Both the position numbers and the translations under genes were made by a program. A stretch of 64,000 bases of DNA from Salvia splendens (taxonomy: Eukaryota > Streptophyta > Magnoliopsida > Lamiales > Lamiaceae), in assembly GCF_004379255.2 (NCBI RefSeq), contig NC_056035.1:27962502-28026501 (forward strand), in the 5' to 3' direction. The notes beneath the pieces are model-generated. The model worked only from the letters and a program-made list of their open reading frames with translations. It was not told where the DNA came from and did no database searches. Positions 42,690 through 54,215 of this stretch are shown piece after piece (position 1 is the first letter of the stretch; each line of letters begins with the position of its first letter).

Positions 42690-44477
42690 TTTTTCCTTAA
42701 GATTACTCAACCAGTTGGTATTGTACCCTTTAATGGAAAAAATGATTTTACTATCTGGAAACAGAAAATAAAATGTATTTTAATTCAGCAAAAAGTGTTC
42801 AAGGCAGTAGAGTGAACTCTTCCTGATACTGAACCTGCTGATAAAGTTGATGAGATGAATGAATTGGCCAGGTCAACTATCATTTTAAATCTTTCTGATT
42901 CTGTGATTAGAAAAGTTGGATCTATTGAATCTGCTTCTGAGTTTTGGCAAAAACTTGATACTTTGTATATTGAAACTTCAATGTCCTCCAGAATGTATTT
43001 GCTTGAAAAACTTTTCAAATTTAAACTGGATCTTTCCAAAGACATTGATGACAACATTGATATTTTCCAGAAACTTGTTCAGGACATCAAAAGATCTGGT
43101 GACAAAACTATTGATGAATATACTAGTATTGCTTTGATGAATGCTATCCCTGACTCTTATAATGATGTTAAGGCTGCTATAAAGTATGGTAGGGATAGTG
43201 CTCCTCTTGACTTGATCATCAGTTCTTTAAAATCTAACGAAATTGATATTAAAGAACATAATGCCTTTAAATCTGCTCAGTCTAAAGCCATGCATGTTAG
43301 GGGTAGATCCCAAATCAGAGGGGGAAATGATAACAATAAATCCACTGATCAGGGAAAGAGAAAAGGAAAGGGAAGATCTAGGTCTAATAGTAGGAATCCT
43401 AAGGCTAATAGAAAGTGTTTCAACTGTGGAGAGGTAGGCCACTACAAGAAAGAGTGTCATAACCCTAAGAAGCAGAAACATGGTAATAATAATCTGGATT
43501 CTATTGCTAACCTAGCTAAGAATAATGACCCTGAAGGTGTTTGCTTCATGACTCATGATATTCTGTCTGTGAACTCTTCCCTGGGTTGCTCCTTTTCTGA
43601 AAATGATTGGTTGATTGACTCTGGATGCACTTATCACATATCTCCTTTCAAATCTGTGTTCTCTGATTTTAAACCTGTAGAAAATACTTTTGTTTCTATG
43701 GCAAATGACAAGAAGTGTCAAATTCTTGGCATTGGTACTGTGTGTTTAAAATTCAGCAATGACTATGTGCTAAACTTGAACAATGTGAGATATGTGCCTG
43801 ATCTGTGTTACAATTTGCTTTCCTGCACTTGCTTGGAGCTTGATGGACTAGAGGGTAAGTGGGGGCAGAGAGTCATGAAGATATGTAAGAGTGCTATGTG
43901 CTTATTTAAAGCTGTAAAAAGGTGCAATCTCTATGTGTGTTCTGCTCAATCTGTGGCCTGTGTGAATAATGTCTCAAGCCTGGCTAGGGTTAATAAAGCC
44001 ATGTTGTGGCATAATAGACTTGGTCATATGAGTGAAAAAGGTCTAAATATTTTGAAGAAAAATGAGTTGCTTTCTGAAAATGATTTTCAAAATAACCTTC
44101 CTTTTTGTGACACTTGTGTTTTGGGCAAACAACATAGGGTGTCTTTCCCTACACCTGTTACTGAAAACATCAGCCACAGTGTGTTAGAATACCTGCATAT
44201 GGATGTGTGGGGTCCAGCCTATGTTTCAACTCATTCTGGGTCAGTCTATTTCCTGTCCATAATTGATGATTTTTCAAGAAAAGTTTGGTGTTTTTTAATG
44301 AAAAATAAGTCTGAGGTTAGTGAAAAGTTTTCTGCATGGAAAAATCTCATTGAAAATCAAACTGGAAAGTTTATTAAAGTAATGAGGACAGACAATGGTC
44401 TTGAGTTTTGTAATTCCCAAATGGACTCCATGTGTACTCAGTTTGGAATTAAGAGACACAAGACCACCCCCTATACC
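42690..44477 (+). pseudogene. Gag, protease and first half of integrase of copia 3
   Basis: The gag frame is readable from about 42700 (PVGIVPFNGKNDFTIWKQKI) and no initiating ATG is evident close upstream. A TGA at 42813-42815 breaks it, then the same frame continues (ELARSTIILNLSDSVIRK) through a zinc knuckle CFNCGEVGHYKKEC near 43417, the protease motif WLIDSGCTYHIS near 43609, the HHCC region (LWHNRLGHMSEKG) and the integrase core (MDVWGPA, DDFSRKVW, RTDNGLEFC). It stops at KTTPYT where the hAT element begins. Confidence 0.9.
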
Positions 44478-46427
44478 TAGGCGTGCACAAACCGAACCGG
44501 CCCGGTGGTTAACCGCCGGTTCGGGCCCGCCGGTTCATGAACCGTCCGGCTGGTTGCCGGTTCCAACGGGCCGGTTCAGGGTCGAAGGATGCGTGAACTG
44601 TGAACCGGCGGTTCAACGGTTCAAACCGCCGGTTTAGGGTCAGCGAAATCGTGAACCGTGAACCGGCGGTTCGGCGGTTTAAACCGCCGGTTCAACCGAA
44701 TTTTAAAAAAAAATTTATTTATAAAAATTGATTTTTATATTTCAAATCAATTTTTACAAACAAATGAATTCAAGAAATTCGTAGTAACCCATATATATTT
44801 GATGGGCTTGCGAATTTATGAAACCATTCTTGGTTGTTTCTCTTTTATAGAGACATCCTTGAATGTTTTATGTTCCACTTTCGATGTGGGATAAACTTAT
44901 TCTTGGTTGTTTCTCTTTTATAGATACATCCTTGAATGTTTTATGTTCCACTTTCGATGTGGGACAAAATCATTCTTGGTTGTTTCTCTTTTATAGAGAC
45001 ATCCTTGAATGTTTTATGTTCCACTTTCGATGTGGGACAAAATATGTTGAAGTACTTTCTTTTATAACTACATGTTTAGAGCATTCATTCATCTTTTTCC
45101 AATGTGGGATACAAAACTTTCTTTTGTCTTCTACTTTTCTTCATGTTTTGTATGATATATATAAACAAAATTATTATTCAAATATATTCTTGATTGATAA
45201 AAATAAAGAATTATTGAGAAATATGATATGCATATAGAAAATATTTATTTGTATAATAATTATTGTTAGGTTTATACAATTTGTATAAGAATTATTCTTT
45301 CAATGTGTATAATATTTGATTTTTAAAATGCCAATACTTGGATGAGAGTATATGGATTTTATTTAATTTAGAAGATAGTATATTGAATTATTCTCTTTTA
45401 TAGTTACACATTTTGGATGTGTTACTCTTTATTTCAATGTGGATAAAAGTGTTTATTTATAAGTATATTATAGATCGTCCATCATTCTTCGTCTATATTA
45501 ATACTCTATCTTCTATTATTATAATTTAACAACAAATATTATTACATAAACTATTATTCATTAGTTATTTATCATTAATGATTTGCTTAGGTTTATAAAT
45601 TTATGTATATGTTAACTAATAAATAATATTATACACATTGAAAGAATAATTCTTATACAAATTGTATAAACCTAACAATAATTATTATACAAATAAATAT
45701 TTTCTATATGCAAATCATATTTCTCAATAATTCTTTATTTTTATCAATCAAGAATATATTTGAATAATAATTTTGTTTATATATATTATACAAAACATGA
45801 AGAAAAGTAGAAGATAAAAGAAAGTTTTGTATCCCACATTGGAAAAAGATGAATGAATGCTCTAAACATGTAGTTATAAAAGAAAATACTTCAACATATT
45901 TTGTCCCACATCGAAAGTGAAACATAAAACATTCAAGGATGTCTCTATAAAAGAGAAACAACCAAGAATGATTTTGTCCCACATCGAAAGTGAAACATAA
46001 AACATTAAAGGATGTCTCTATAAAAAAGAAACAACCAAGAATGATTTTGTCCCACATCAAAAGTGAAACATAAAACATTCAAGGATGTCTCTATAAAAGA
46101 GAAACAACCAAGAATGGTTTCATAAATTCACAAGCCCATCAAATATCTATGGGCTATTATGAATTTCTAGTATTCATTTATTTGTAAAAATTGTTTTTAA
46201 GTATAAAAATCAATTTATATAAATAAAAAGTTTTTTTTTTTATTTTCGGTTGAACCCCCGGTTCATGCCAAAAACCGGCGGTTTTGAACCGCCTCGTGAA
46301 CCGGCAGTTTTTGAACCGGAACCGGAACCGTTGGGTCCCTTGGCGGGCCGGTTCCGGTTCATGCATATGATGAACAGTGAACCTCCGGTTCATGAACCGG
46401 AACCGGTAGTTCGGAACCGTTGTGCAT
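44478..46427. mobile_element. Fold-back hAT element inside copia 3 (about 1.95 kb)
   Basis: The left end is TAGGCGTGCACAAACCG and the right end (reverse complement) TATGCACAACGG, with arrays of AACCGGCGGTT in both subterminal parts. The two arms (44478 to about 45315 and about 45625 to 46427) are inverted copies around an AT-rich loop of about 310 bp; for example TATAATAATTATTGTTAGG at 45252 is mirrored near 45660. Each arm holds about three tandem copies of a unit with TTCTTGGTTGTTTCTC and CCACTTTCGATGTGGGA. No 8-bp duplication is found. The right tip is incomplete and around a dozen integrase codons of the host element are missing, so the insertion or a later event deleted the junction. Confidence 0.8.
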
Positions 46428-48699
46428 AGAACCCTCCTAGAGAAAGTTAGATGTCTCTTGTCAAAGAGTGGCATGTCTAAAAAATTTTAGGGTGAAGCCC
46501 TTCTAACCTCAGCCTACCTTGTAAATAGGTCTCCATCTGTTCCCTTAAAGGGAAAGTGTCCTGAATCTGTTTTCACTGGTAGAAAAATTTCTTTGTCTCA
46601 TTTAAGGGTGTTTGGCTGTAGTGCCTTTGTTCTTACCAAAACTGACAAGTTAGAACCTAGATCCAAGAAAGGTGTATTTCTTGGATACCCTGAGGGTGTT
46701 AAGGGTTATAGGATTTGGAATAGAAGTGAGCCTGGTTTCAGGGTCATTATAAGCAGAGATGTCATCTTCAATGAAGATGAATTTCCCTGTCTTAGACCTG
46801 CCCCTGATCCCACTCCTCTAAGGGTGGACAATGAGCCTCCCAGTGAGGTGGAGTCCACTGATAATCTCACTGATGTGGAGATATCTGAGGATACTCCAAG
46901 TGAGGTGGAGCAATTTTGGATTCCAAATCCTATCACCCCTGACCCTGAACCTGAGCCTGACCCTCAACCTGAACCAGCTTTACTTGATGACCAAGTGGTT
47001 AACCCTGGTCCAGACTTGAGTAATTACCTCCTGTCTAGAGATAGAGTCAGGAGACACATTAATGAACCTAATAGGTGCACTGGTTTGGTTAACTTGATAC
47101 CTTTAGCTTTTAATGTGTATGAATCTGATGGTGATGAGCCTCAGTCTTTTAAACAGGCTCTTAAATCTAAGTTTTGGAATGAATGGCAAAAAGCAATGGA
47201 GCAATGGAAGATGAGATGTTGTCTTTGAGAGTGAACTGTACCTGGTTACTTGTTCCCTTACCTGTTGGTGCCTCTGTTGTGGATTGTAGATGGTTGTATA
47301 AAATAAAGAATGAGGTAGAGGGATTTAGGTATAAAGCCAGACTTGTGGCCAAAGGGTTTACTCAACAAGTGGGGGTAGATTATACTGAAATATTTGCTCA
47401 TGTGGTTAAATTTACTACTGTTAGACTTATGCTTGCTTTGTGTGCTCACTTTGACTGGGAACTTAAACAAATGGATGTAAAAATTGCTTTGCTGCATGGT
47501 GATTTAGATAAGCCTATCTATATGAAACAGCCTGAGGGATTTGTAGATCCTAAGTATCCCAATCATGTTTGCCTGTTAAAGAAGGCCTTGTATGGCTTGA
47601 AGCAATCTCCCAGACAATGGAATATCAAGTTTAATGCATGCATGCAAAAGCTTGGGTTAGTTAGAAGTACTTTTGATGCTTGCCTGTATGTGAAAAATCT
47701 TGATAAAGTTCCTGTGTTCTTACTGCTATATGTTGATGATATGCTGATAATGGGACCCTGCCTCAAGTCCATCAAGTCTGTGCAAACTGCTTTATGTGAT
47801 AACTTTGATATGAAGGATCTTTGTGATGCACAAAAGATTTTGGGTATTAATATCCATAGGAACAGAAAGGATTCTGTACTTGTGCTTCATCAAGAGTCAT
47901 ATGTGCATAAAATTCTGTATAAGTTTAACATGTCTGCTGCTAAAACTGCTTCTGTGCCTTTAGCTGCTCATTTTCTGTTGAGTAAGGATTTGTGTCCAAA
48001 GTCTGAGTCTGATATCAATACTATGAAAAAGGTTCCTTATGCCAATGCCATAGGTTCTGTGATGTACTTAATGGTCAGCACTAGGCCAGATATTGCTTAT
48101 GTTGTTTCTTGTCTAAGTAGATATATGTCAAACCCTGGAACTGTGCACTGGGAAGCCTTGAAATGGCTTTTAAGATATCTGAAACATACTTCCAAGTATG
48201 GTCTGTGTTTATGAAAAGTGATGATGGTGTAAATCTATGTGGTTTTGTTGATTCCAATTATGCAAATGATAGGGACAAGAGGAAGTCTACTACTTCTTAT
48301 GTGTTTACTGTTTGTGGTTCTTGTATAAGTTGGAAGTCTCAACTGCAGCACATAGTAGCCCTCTCCACTACATAGTCAGAATATATAGCCATCACAGAGG
48401 CTATGAAGGAAGCAATTTGGTTAAAGGGAGTTCTTTCTGAACTTAAATTCTTAAAATTTGTTCCTGCTTTGTATTCTGACAGTCAGTCTGCTATCCAATT
48501 GTGCAAAAATCATGTTTTTCATGATAGAACTAAGCATATAGATGTTAGGTTCCATTCCATGAGAGATATAGTTGAAAAACAAGAAATTATGTTGCATAAG
48601 GTACATACTGATAAAAACCCCGCTGATATGGGAACAAAGTGCCTACCTGCTGATAAACTGCTTACTTGTACTAAAAGATTGCATTTTGATTATGGTTAG
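46428..48699 (+). pseudogene. Integrase C-terminus, reverse transcriptase and RNase H of copia 3
   Basis: After the hAT the integrase resumes at RTLLEKVRCLLSKSG. A TAG at 46488-46490 follows, then GEALLTSAYLVNRSPSVPL and the conserved HLRVFGCSAFV. Near 47190 an 8-bp tandem duplication (GCAATGGA twice) shifts the frame. The reverse transcriptase then runs in the new frame ([10 protein letters not shown], then YVDDMLIMG near 47728) to 48214, where another one-base shift moves RNase H to a third frame (FVDSNYANDRDKRKSTTSY). A TAG at 48373-48375 lies in the STTE-type motif, and the frame ends at 48699. The copy is inactive. Confidence 0.9.
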
Positions 48700-48954
48700 C
48701 ATGTGCATGTGCATGTCCCGAGGGAAGACCTTGTTGATTCTCTAGACCTTGGTCTACTGAAATCTCAAGGCAAGACAAAGACCTACTTGACTAATGAGCT
48801 GTGTCTCTTTGGTGTCTTGTTAGGCAACCTGGTTAGTTCTAGACTAATGAGCTTTGTCTCTTTGGTGTCTTGATTCTAACCTTGTAGGTTGTGATGAAGC
48901 AACACGATGACCAAGGCTCTCATCTGTTTACCAAAGGCAGTCCAAGGTGGAGTA

Positions 48955-49940
48955 TGTGGAATGGTGGACTAACCATTTGGGCTTGGAATTAATTCGGCTG
49001 GGCCGTTTTAATTGATGGCCCATTCTCAGTGTAATGAGCCCATTCTGTCTTGGCCCATTACTTAATGAAGAGGGACCCCGATGGCTGCCACCTGTCACCT
49101 CCACTCGGATCAAGGCTATGAGCCATCAGATTTGAGGTGTGTTTCCTCAGAGTCTATTTGAGACTCTTGTGACTCTTCACTTTCTTATTCTTATCTCTAT
49201 TCTCTCTCTCTCTCTTCGAGCTCTTGCTCCAGCTTCTCTCTAAGAAACCTCTCTTTCATCTGAAACTCTGGCCGATTTTCTTCTCTGATGGCTTCGGTCA
49301 CTTCTTTTTAGTAAGGATCGAGTGTTATCTCTCAACCTCTAAGTTGATCTAGAGATTTGTGTGAGTTCAAACGGTTGAGTTTGTCTCTGTGTGATTTCTG
49401 GGAAGTTCATCGGTTGGTGTCTCAGATCTGTGAGTTCTGAGTGTTCTTGAGACCGTGCAGATGAGATTCTGAGTGTTTGGCTATGGTGAGTGACATTCTG
49501 TGGTAGTAATCGGGTAACCCTAGCTCGGGGTTAGATTTTGTCCACGGTGCTCACTTGTGACTTGTTGGATAAGGCAGAGGAGGTCCCTGGCCCTTGTGAA
49601 GTCGTTGTTGCGACCTGAGCCATCCCCTGTTCTTGGTGTTCCAAGTTTCATTGTTTACAGTGTTTTTCTGTTTAGATCCGGATAGGATCTGTTCCTCTTA
49701 TTACTAACGAGTTTGGTAAGTGTGCAGGTGAATTACAGTGAGGAGTTTGGTGCTATTGCAAGAGGTTATAATCTTGTAATAGATCAGGGTTTTCTGTAAA
49801 TTCTTGTACTCTATGTTTGGTTCTTGTTTGTAATACTTGGTGTTGTAACTTGGCTTGTACTTCTGAGATTAGCCATCTCAGTCTCTGCCATATAAAAGAG
49901 GTCCCGGTAATTAGTGAACCTAAGTGATCTTATCCCTACA
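48955..49940 (+). repeat. 3' LTR of copia 3
   Basis: It starts TGTGGAATGG after the purine-rich CCAAGGTGGAGTA and ends CCCTACA. It differs from the 5' LTR at scattered sites, so the insertion is not recent. Confidence 0.92.
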
Positions 49941-50379
49941 AAAATAATAATAATAATAATTATCGTATCAGTGCCAATCTTGATGACCATTGGGTGTGAG
50001 TCGGCGGGCCGCTGGGCGAGAGGTCCTCATCCATGTGATTCCCGAAGTGGGCAGCCAGGACGTCGATGGTCGACCACTAAACTGGTCAGTGACACCCCTA
50101 GGTTGAGTCAACAGACTGTTTGGCTTGCTTTAGTGGGTCTGTATCCAAATTCGACCTTTTTGCATCTTTTTCTAGGTTTTTTCTATCATTACTAAACAGA
50201 CACGTTAAAAATATTAAAATGTATAAGATAAACAATTTAAGAATATAATTCACATACACCACACTCAAAACGAGCCAAATCTAGGCCTTAAAATATGCAA
50301 ATTATGTGTTTATCACAACTCCAAAAGCAAATGGAAGAACTCAAAAAGAGCCGAATGATCAAGTTGTCGAGAAAGATGC
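49941..50379. other. Segment X: (AAT)n plus about 420 bp also found at 54.2 kb
   Basis: It begins with (AAT)n, then TATCGTATCAGTGCC, GATGACCATTGGGTGTGAG and GCGGGCCGCTGGGCGAGAGG. The same sequence recurs at 54212-54653 with few differences. It abuts the chromovirus LTR at both places. It may be target-site DNA copied together with the LTR, or the leader of another element. Confidence 0.6.
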
Positions 50380-50783
50380 TGTTAGGGACTCAATTCCTCC
50401 CCGGTGATCGGCGGCTAGATAGCTCGGCGATCAAAGACACTCCCGGCGTCCTGCAACAGGATCGGCGGTGATTCTAGTGGCGGCTGTGCGCGGAGGCTCT
50501 CCGTCGGGCAGCGACAAACTAGGGTTTGTAGTAAACTCTTCGTTGTGGGCAAAGTAACTTAACTTTTATTGATGATTAAATTAATGAACATAGCCCTATT
50601 TATAGACTAAGGACCCTAGGGTTGGTTCGACTCCTAATCCTAATGCATCTCGGGAAAGAACCAACAAAGATAACCCGAAATGGAGCTTATAATTACGCTC
50701 GACTCTTCAATATAAATAAATAACCAAAATAAGCTAATATCCAAAAATAAGAAATAAATAAAAGGAAATAAATACTTCTAACA
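50380..50783 (-). repeat. 3' LTR of the gypsy element (404 bp)
   Basis: On the minus strand it starts TGTTAGAAGTATTT and ends CCCTAACA, the TG...CA form. A TATA-type CTATAAATAGGG lies inside. It begins right after the stop codon of the pol frame. A second copy of 403 bp lies at 54861-55263. Confidence 0.88.
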
Positions 50784-53700
50784 CTACTTGGGAACGTAAT
50801 CTCCGAACAAGTCGGGCGGCCGTCGGTTCCTCCTTCCCTTGGTCGTCGCGATCGACGGCTGCATGTCCCTCTCCATAATCGTCAGCGTTTCCTCCGTCCC
50901 TTCGGCCTCGTGTGCGGACTCTTCGACCGGCTGATGCGGTTCCTGCATGGGGATCGTATCAACTCCCCCCTCCATAGCAACCTCCTTGTCCTCAAGGAGC
51001 ACATTCGGAAACTGGCGCTGCACCAATTCAAGTGGTTCCCACGATGGTGACTCCGTACCATCGGACCAACGAACCAAAAAATGCTCCAAGGATCGATCTT
51101 CGTGCCACAATACTCGCTTGTCCAACACCCGTACCGGATAAACCACCGGTCTGTCTCCAAAGAACTCCGATGGCAGCTCCATGCCAGTCACAGCGTCACC
51201 GCCCGCCACAAACTTGCGAAGGAGGCTCACATGGAAGACGTTATGAATTCTACTTCCATCCGGCAAGCGTAACCGATACGCGACTTTCCCAATACGCTCC
51301 AACACCTCAAACGGACCATAGTATCGACGCGCCAGCTTGGCCGACTGAGGACGAGCCACCGAATGTTGCCGATACGGCTGGAGCTTCAATAAGACTAAGT
51401 CGCCCACCTCAAACTCTAAATTTCGACGGTGTTTGTTGGCCGACTCGCGCATTCGCTGCTGGGCGCGCTCTAAATTCCGTCGCAACTCCACCAATAACTC
51501 TCCTCGTTGCCGGATCACTTCCGCCGCTGACGGAGGCGTCGACCTCGATGGAGCCGCAAAAATCAAACTCGATGGCTCTCGGCCATAGAGGGCCTTATAT
51601 GGAGACATGCCCAAACCTGCATGATGGAAGCAATTCAAAGCTAGCTCTGCCCAAGGAAGAAAATTTGCCCATTTGGATGGTCGATCGGCTGTGAACGCTC
51701 GTAGATACTGTTCCAAACCTCTATTTCGGACCTCCGTTTGACCGTCCGATTGTGGGTGGTAAGCCATCGAAAAGTTCAGTTTCGTGCCACTGAGGCGCTT
51801 CAAATCCTCCCAACACTAGTTTAAGAATACCGAGTCCCTGTCGGAGACCAATGTCTTTGGAAAACCGTGGTGGCGAACAACCGTATTGATGAACAAATGG
51901 GCCACCCTTCACGCATCAAACCTCGTCGGTAATGGCGCAAAATGAGCATACTTAGACAAACGGTCTACGACCACCATGATCACCGTGTAGCCGCAGGATT
52001 GAGGCAAGCTGGTAATAAAGTCCATGGACACGTCCTCCCAAACTTGGGACGGAATTGGTAGCGGCTGTAACAACCCGGCCGACTTCTGGGTAGAGTATTT
52101 CATGGTCTGGCACACGATGCAAGCTTCCATAAACCTCTTTACCTCTTTCTTCATGTTCGGCCAGTAAAAATCTGCAGCCACGCGGCGTAACGTGCGCTCG
52201 AACCTAGGGTGACCCGCCGATTGCGAGCTGTGATATTCTGTCAATATAGGCGTTCGTGCCGAAGAACGCGAGCTCACAAATATACGGCGGTTGTAAAAAG
52301 CTAGTCCGTCCACCAAGGATAAGTGAGGCGGGGCCCGCCCCTCCTTTACTTTGGCTGTGATTTCCCGCATCTCCGGGGATGACGCGGTTTCTCGACGAAG
52401 TAAATCCAGCAGCTGCGGGATAGGATGTGCCGCGGCTGCCAGAAGCGTGCCGCTGCGCTCTGCATCGGGGCCCTCCTCGATCTCCGGTGTCGCTAACTCA
52501 CGCGCGTTGGATGGCTCGTCTTCCCCACACCTTGACAGCGCGTCCGCTGCTTTGTTCGTGATCCCCTTCTTATACTCGATAACGAACTTATACCCCATGA
52601 GTTTACGTACATATAGTTGCTGCTCCGGCGTCTGCACTATCTGCTGGAGCAATTCCTTCAAGCTCTTTTGATCGCTCCTAATGATGAATTCTCTCCCAAG
52701 AAGGTATTGACGCCATTTCTGCACCGCCTCGACAATCGCGTATAATTCTTTGTGGTAAGTGGATGCGACCCGGCGGCGAGGCCCAAGTTTCTTGCTAAAG
52801 AAAGCAATCGGGTGATTATCCTGGAGTAACACTGCGCCAATGCCCGTGTCAGAAGCGTCCGTCTCGACGCAGAAAGTCCTCTCAAAATCTGGTAGACGAA
52901 GCACCGGGGCTGTCGTCATGGCTCCTTTAAGATCCAAGAAACTAGAATCTGCCTCCGGGGTCCATACGAACGCGTCCTTTTTCAACAGATCCGTCAAGGG
53001 TGACGCAATCAGCGCGTATCCCACTACGAAACGACGGTAATAGCCCGTTAGGCCCAAAAAACCGCGGAGTTGCCTAACATTCTTCGGCTTCGGCCAAGCC
53101 GTCATCGCGCTAATTTTGTTGGGGTCGGCCATCACGGAGCCATTGCTAATCAAGTGCCCCAAATATTCCACGGTAGTACTGCAGAAAGAGCATTTGGATA
53201 ACTTGACGAAGAAACTGTTCTCTTGTAAAACCCTCAATACAGCGGACAAGTGCTCCCCATGATCCTCCAGAGTCGGGCTGTAAACCAGTATGTAATCGAA
53301 GAAAACAATGACGAACCTCCGTAGCATAGGCTGAAAAATTGTGTTCATTGCTGCCTGGAAAGTCGACGGGGCATTCGTCAACCCAAAAGGCATCACCAGG
53401 AATTCGAAATGGCCGTCATGTGTCCGAAAGGCCGTTTTAAATACATCCTCATCATGCATCCTGATCTGATGGTAGCCTGACCGTAAATCGAGCTTCGTAA
53501 ACACCCAGGCCTTACCCATTTCATCAAAAAGCTCATCCGCCGTGGGTATTGGAAAATGGTCCGGTACAGTGGCGGTGTTCAGCGCACGATAATCAATGCA
53601 GAAGCGAAAAGATCCGTCTTTCTTACGAATCAGTAGCATTGGTGAAGAGAATGGGGTGTTGCTTCTCTGAATAATCCCCTGGTCCAGCATGTCCTTGACC

Positions 53701-54215
53701 TGCCGCTCTATCTCATTTTTTTGGAAATATGGATAGCGGTACGGCCTGACGTTGATCGGTTTCGAGCTCGGCAACAGATGTATGTGATGATCATAAGGGC
53801 GCGATGGTGGCATCCCGGACGACATGCTGAAAATCGGTTTGTAAGTCTCCTAAACCGCTGTTATAGCTGGTGTAAGATCCGTCGGAAAGTCCTCTCGGGC
53901 CTCGGAGGTGGTGGTAGCCGTTTCCGGTTCCAAGAGCATAATCTCAAATACTTCCACACCTCCCGAAGGGGACATCAAAGCCGCCAGTGAGGCTCCATCT
54001 ATCTTACAGGCAGGTGGCATAACCCCCGTCAAAGTAATACGGCTCTCCCCGTGCACAAATTCCAATGTTTTTCCTGCGAAATCCGTCGTCACCTTCCCCA
54101 ACGACTCTAGCCAGTCCATTCCCAGAATCACATCTGGACCGTGAATAGGCAGAATATGGAGATCCACCATAAAAACTGAGCCCTGCACCTCCAATTTTGT
54201 CTGTCTGATCCCTAG
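50784..54215 (-). pseudogene. Gypsy pol: protease end, RT, RNase H, integrase, chromodomain
   Basis: From the 5' side of the minus strand: the retropepsin C-terminal part (GPDVILGMDWLESLGKV), a TAG at 53850-53852, then reverse transcriptase (YPYFQKNEIERQVKDML; YRALNTATVPDHFPIPT). The catalytic motif reads FFDYILVYS, where FxDD is expected; the second aspartate is a tyrosine (codon complement of 53292-53294), which should abolish activity. RNase H (FCVETDASDTGIGAVLLQ) and integrase (zinc region ACIVCQTMKY, core VDRLSKYAHF) follow. TGA at 51909-51911 and TAG at 51816-51818 lie in the same frame. The last part (50784-51803) holds the integrase C-terminus (HPQSDGQTEV, GPFEVLERIGKVAYRLRLP) and a chromodomain (FLVRWSDGTESPSWEP), ending GDYVPK. 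Confidence 0.9.

Larger units (their letters stand above)
40998..49940 (+). mobile_element. Ty1-copia retrotransposon 3, degenerate, with nested hAT (8.9 kb)
   Basis: LTRs of 988 and 986 bp (40998-41985 and 48955-49940) start TGTGGAATGG and end CCCTACA. A methionine-type primer site follows the left LTR and CCAAGGTGGAGTA precedes the right one. Gag, protease, integrase, reverse transcriptase and RNase H are all recognisable but broken by stops and frameshifts. A fold-back hAT is inserted in the integrase. Both outer flanks are (AAT)n, so the exact target duplication is hidden in the microsatellite. Confidence 0.93.

Noticed and set aside
44863..46078. Two 124-codon frames, one on each strand, with nearly the same peptide (QNHSWLFLFYRDILECF)
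   Set aside because: They are the two arms of the fold-back hAT. The identity comes from the inverted repeat, and the peptide is a translated AT-rich tandem unit.
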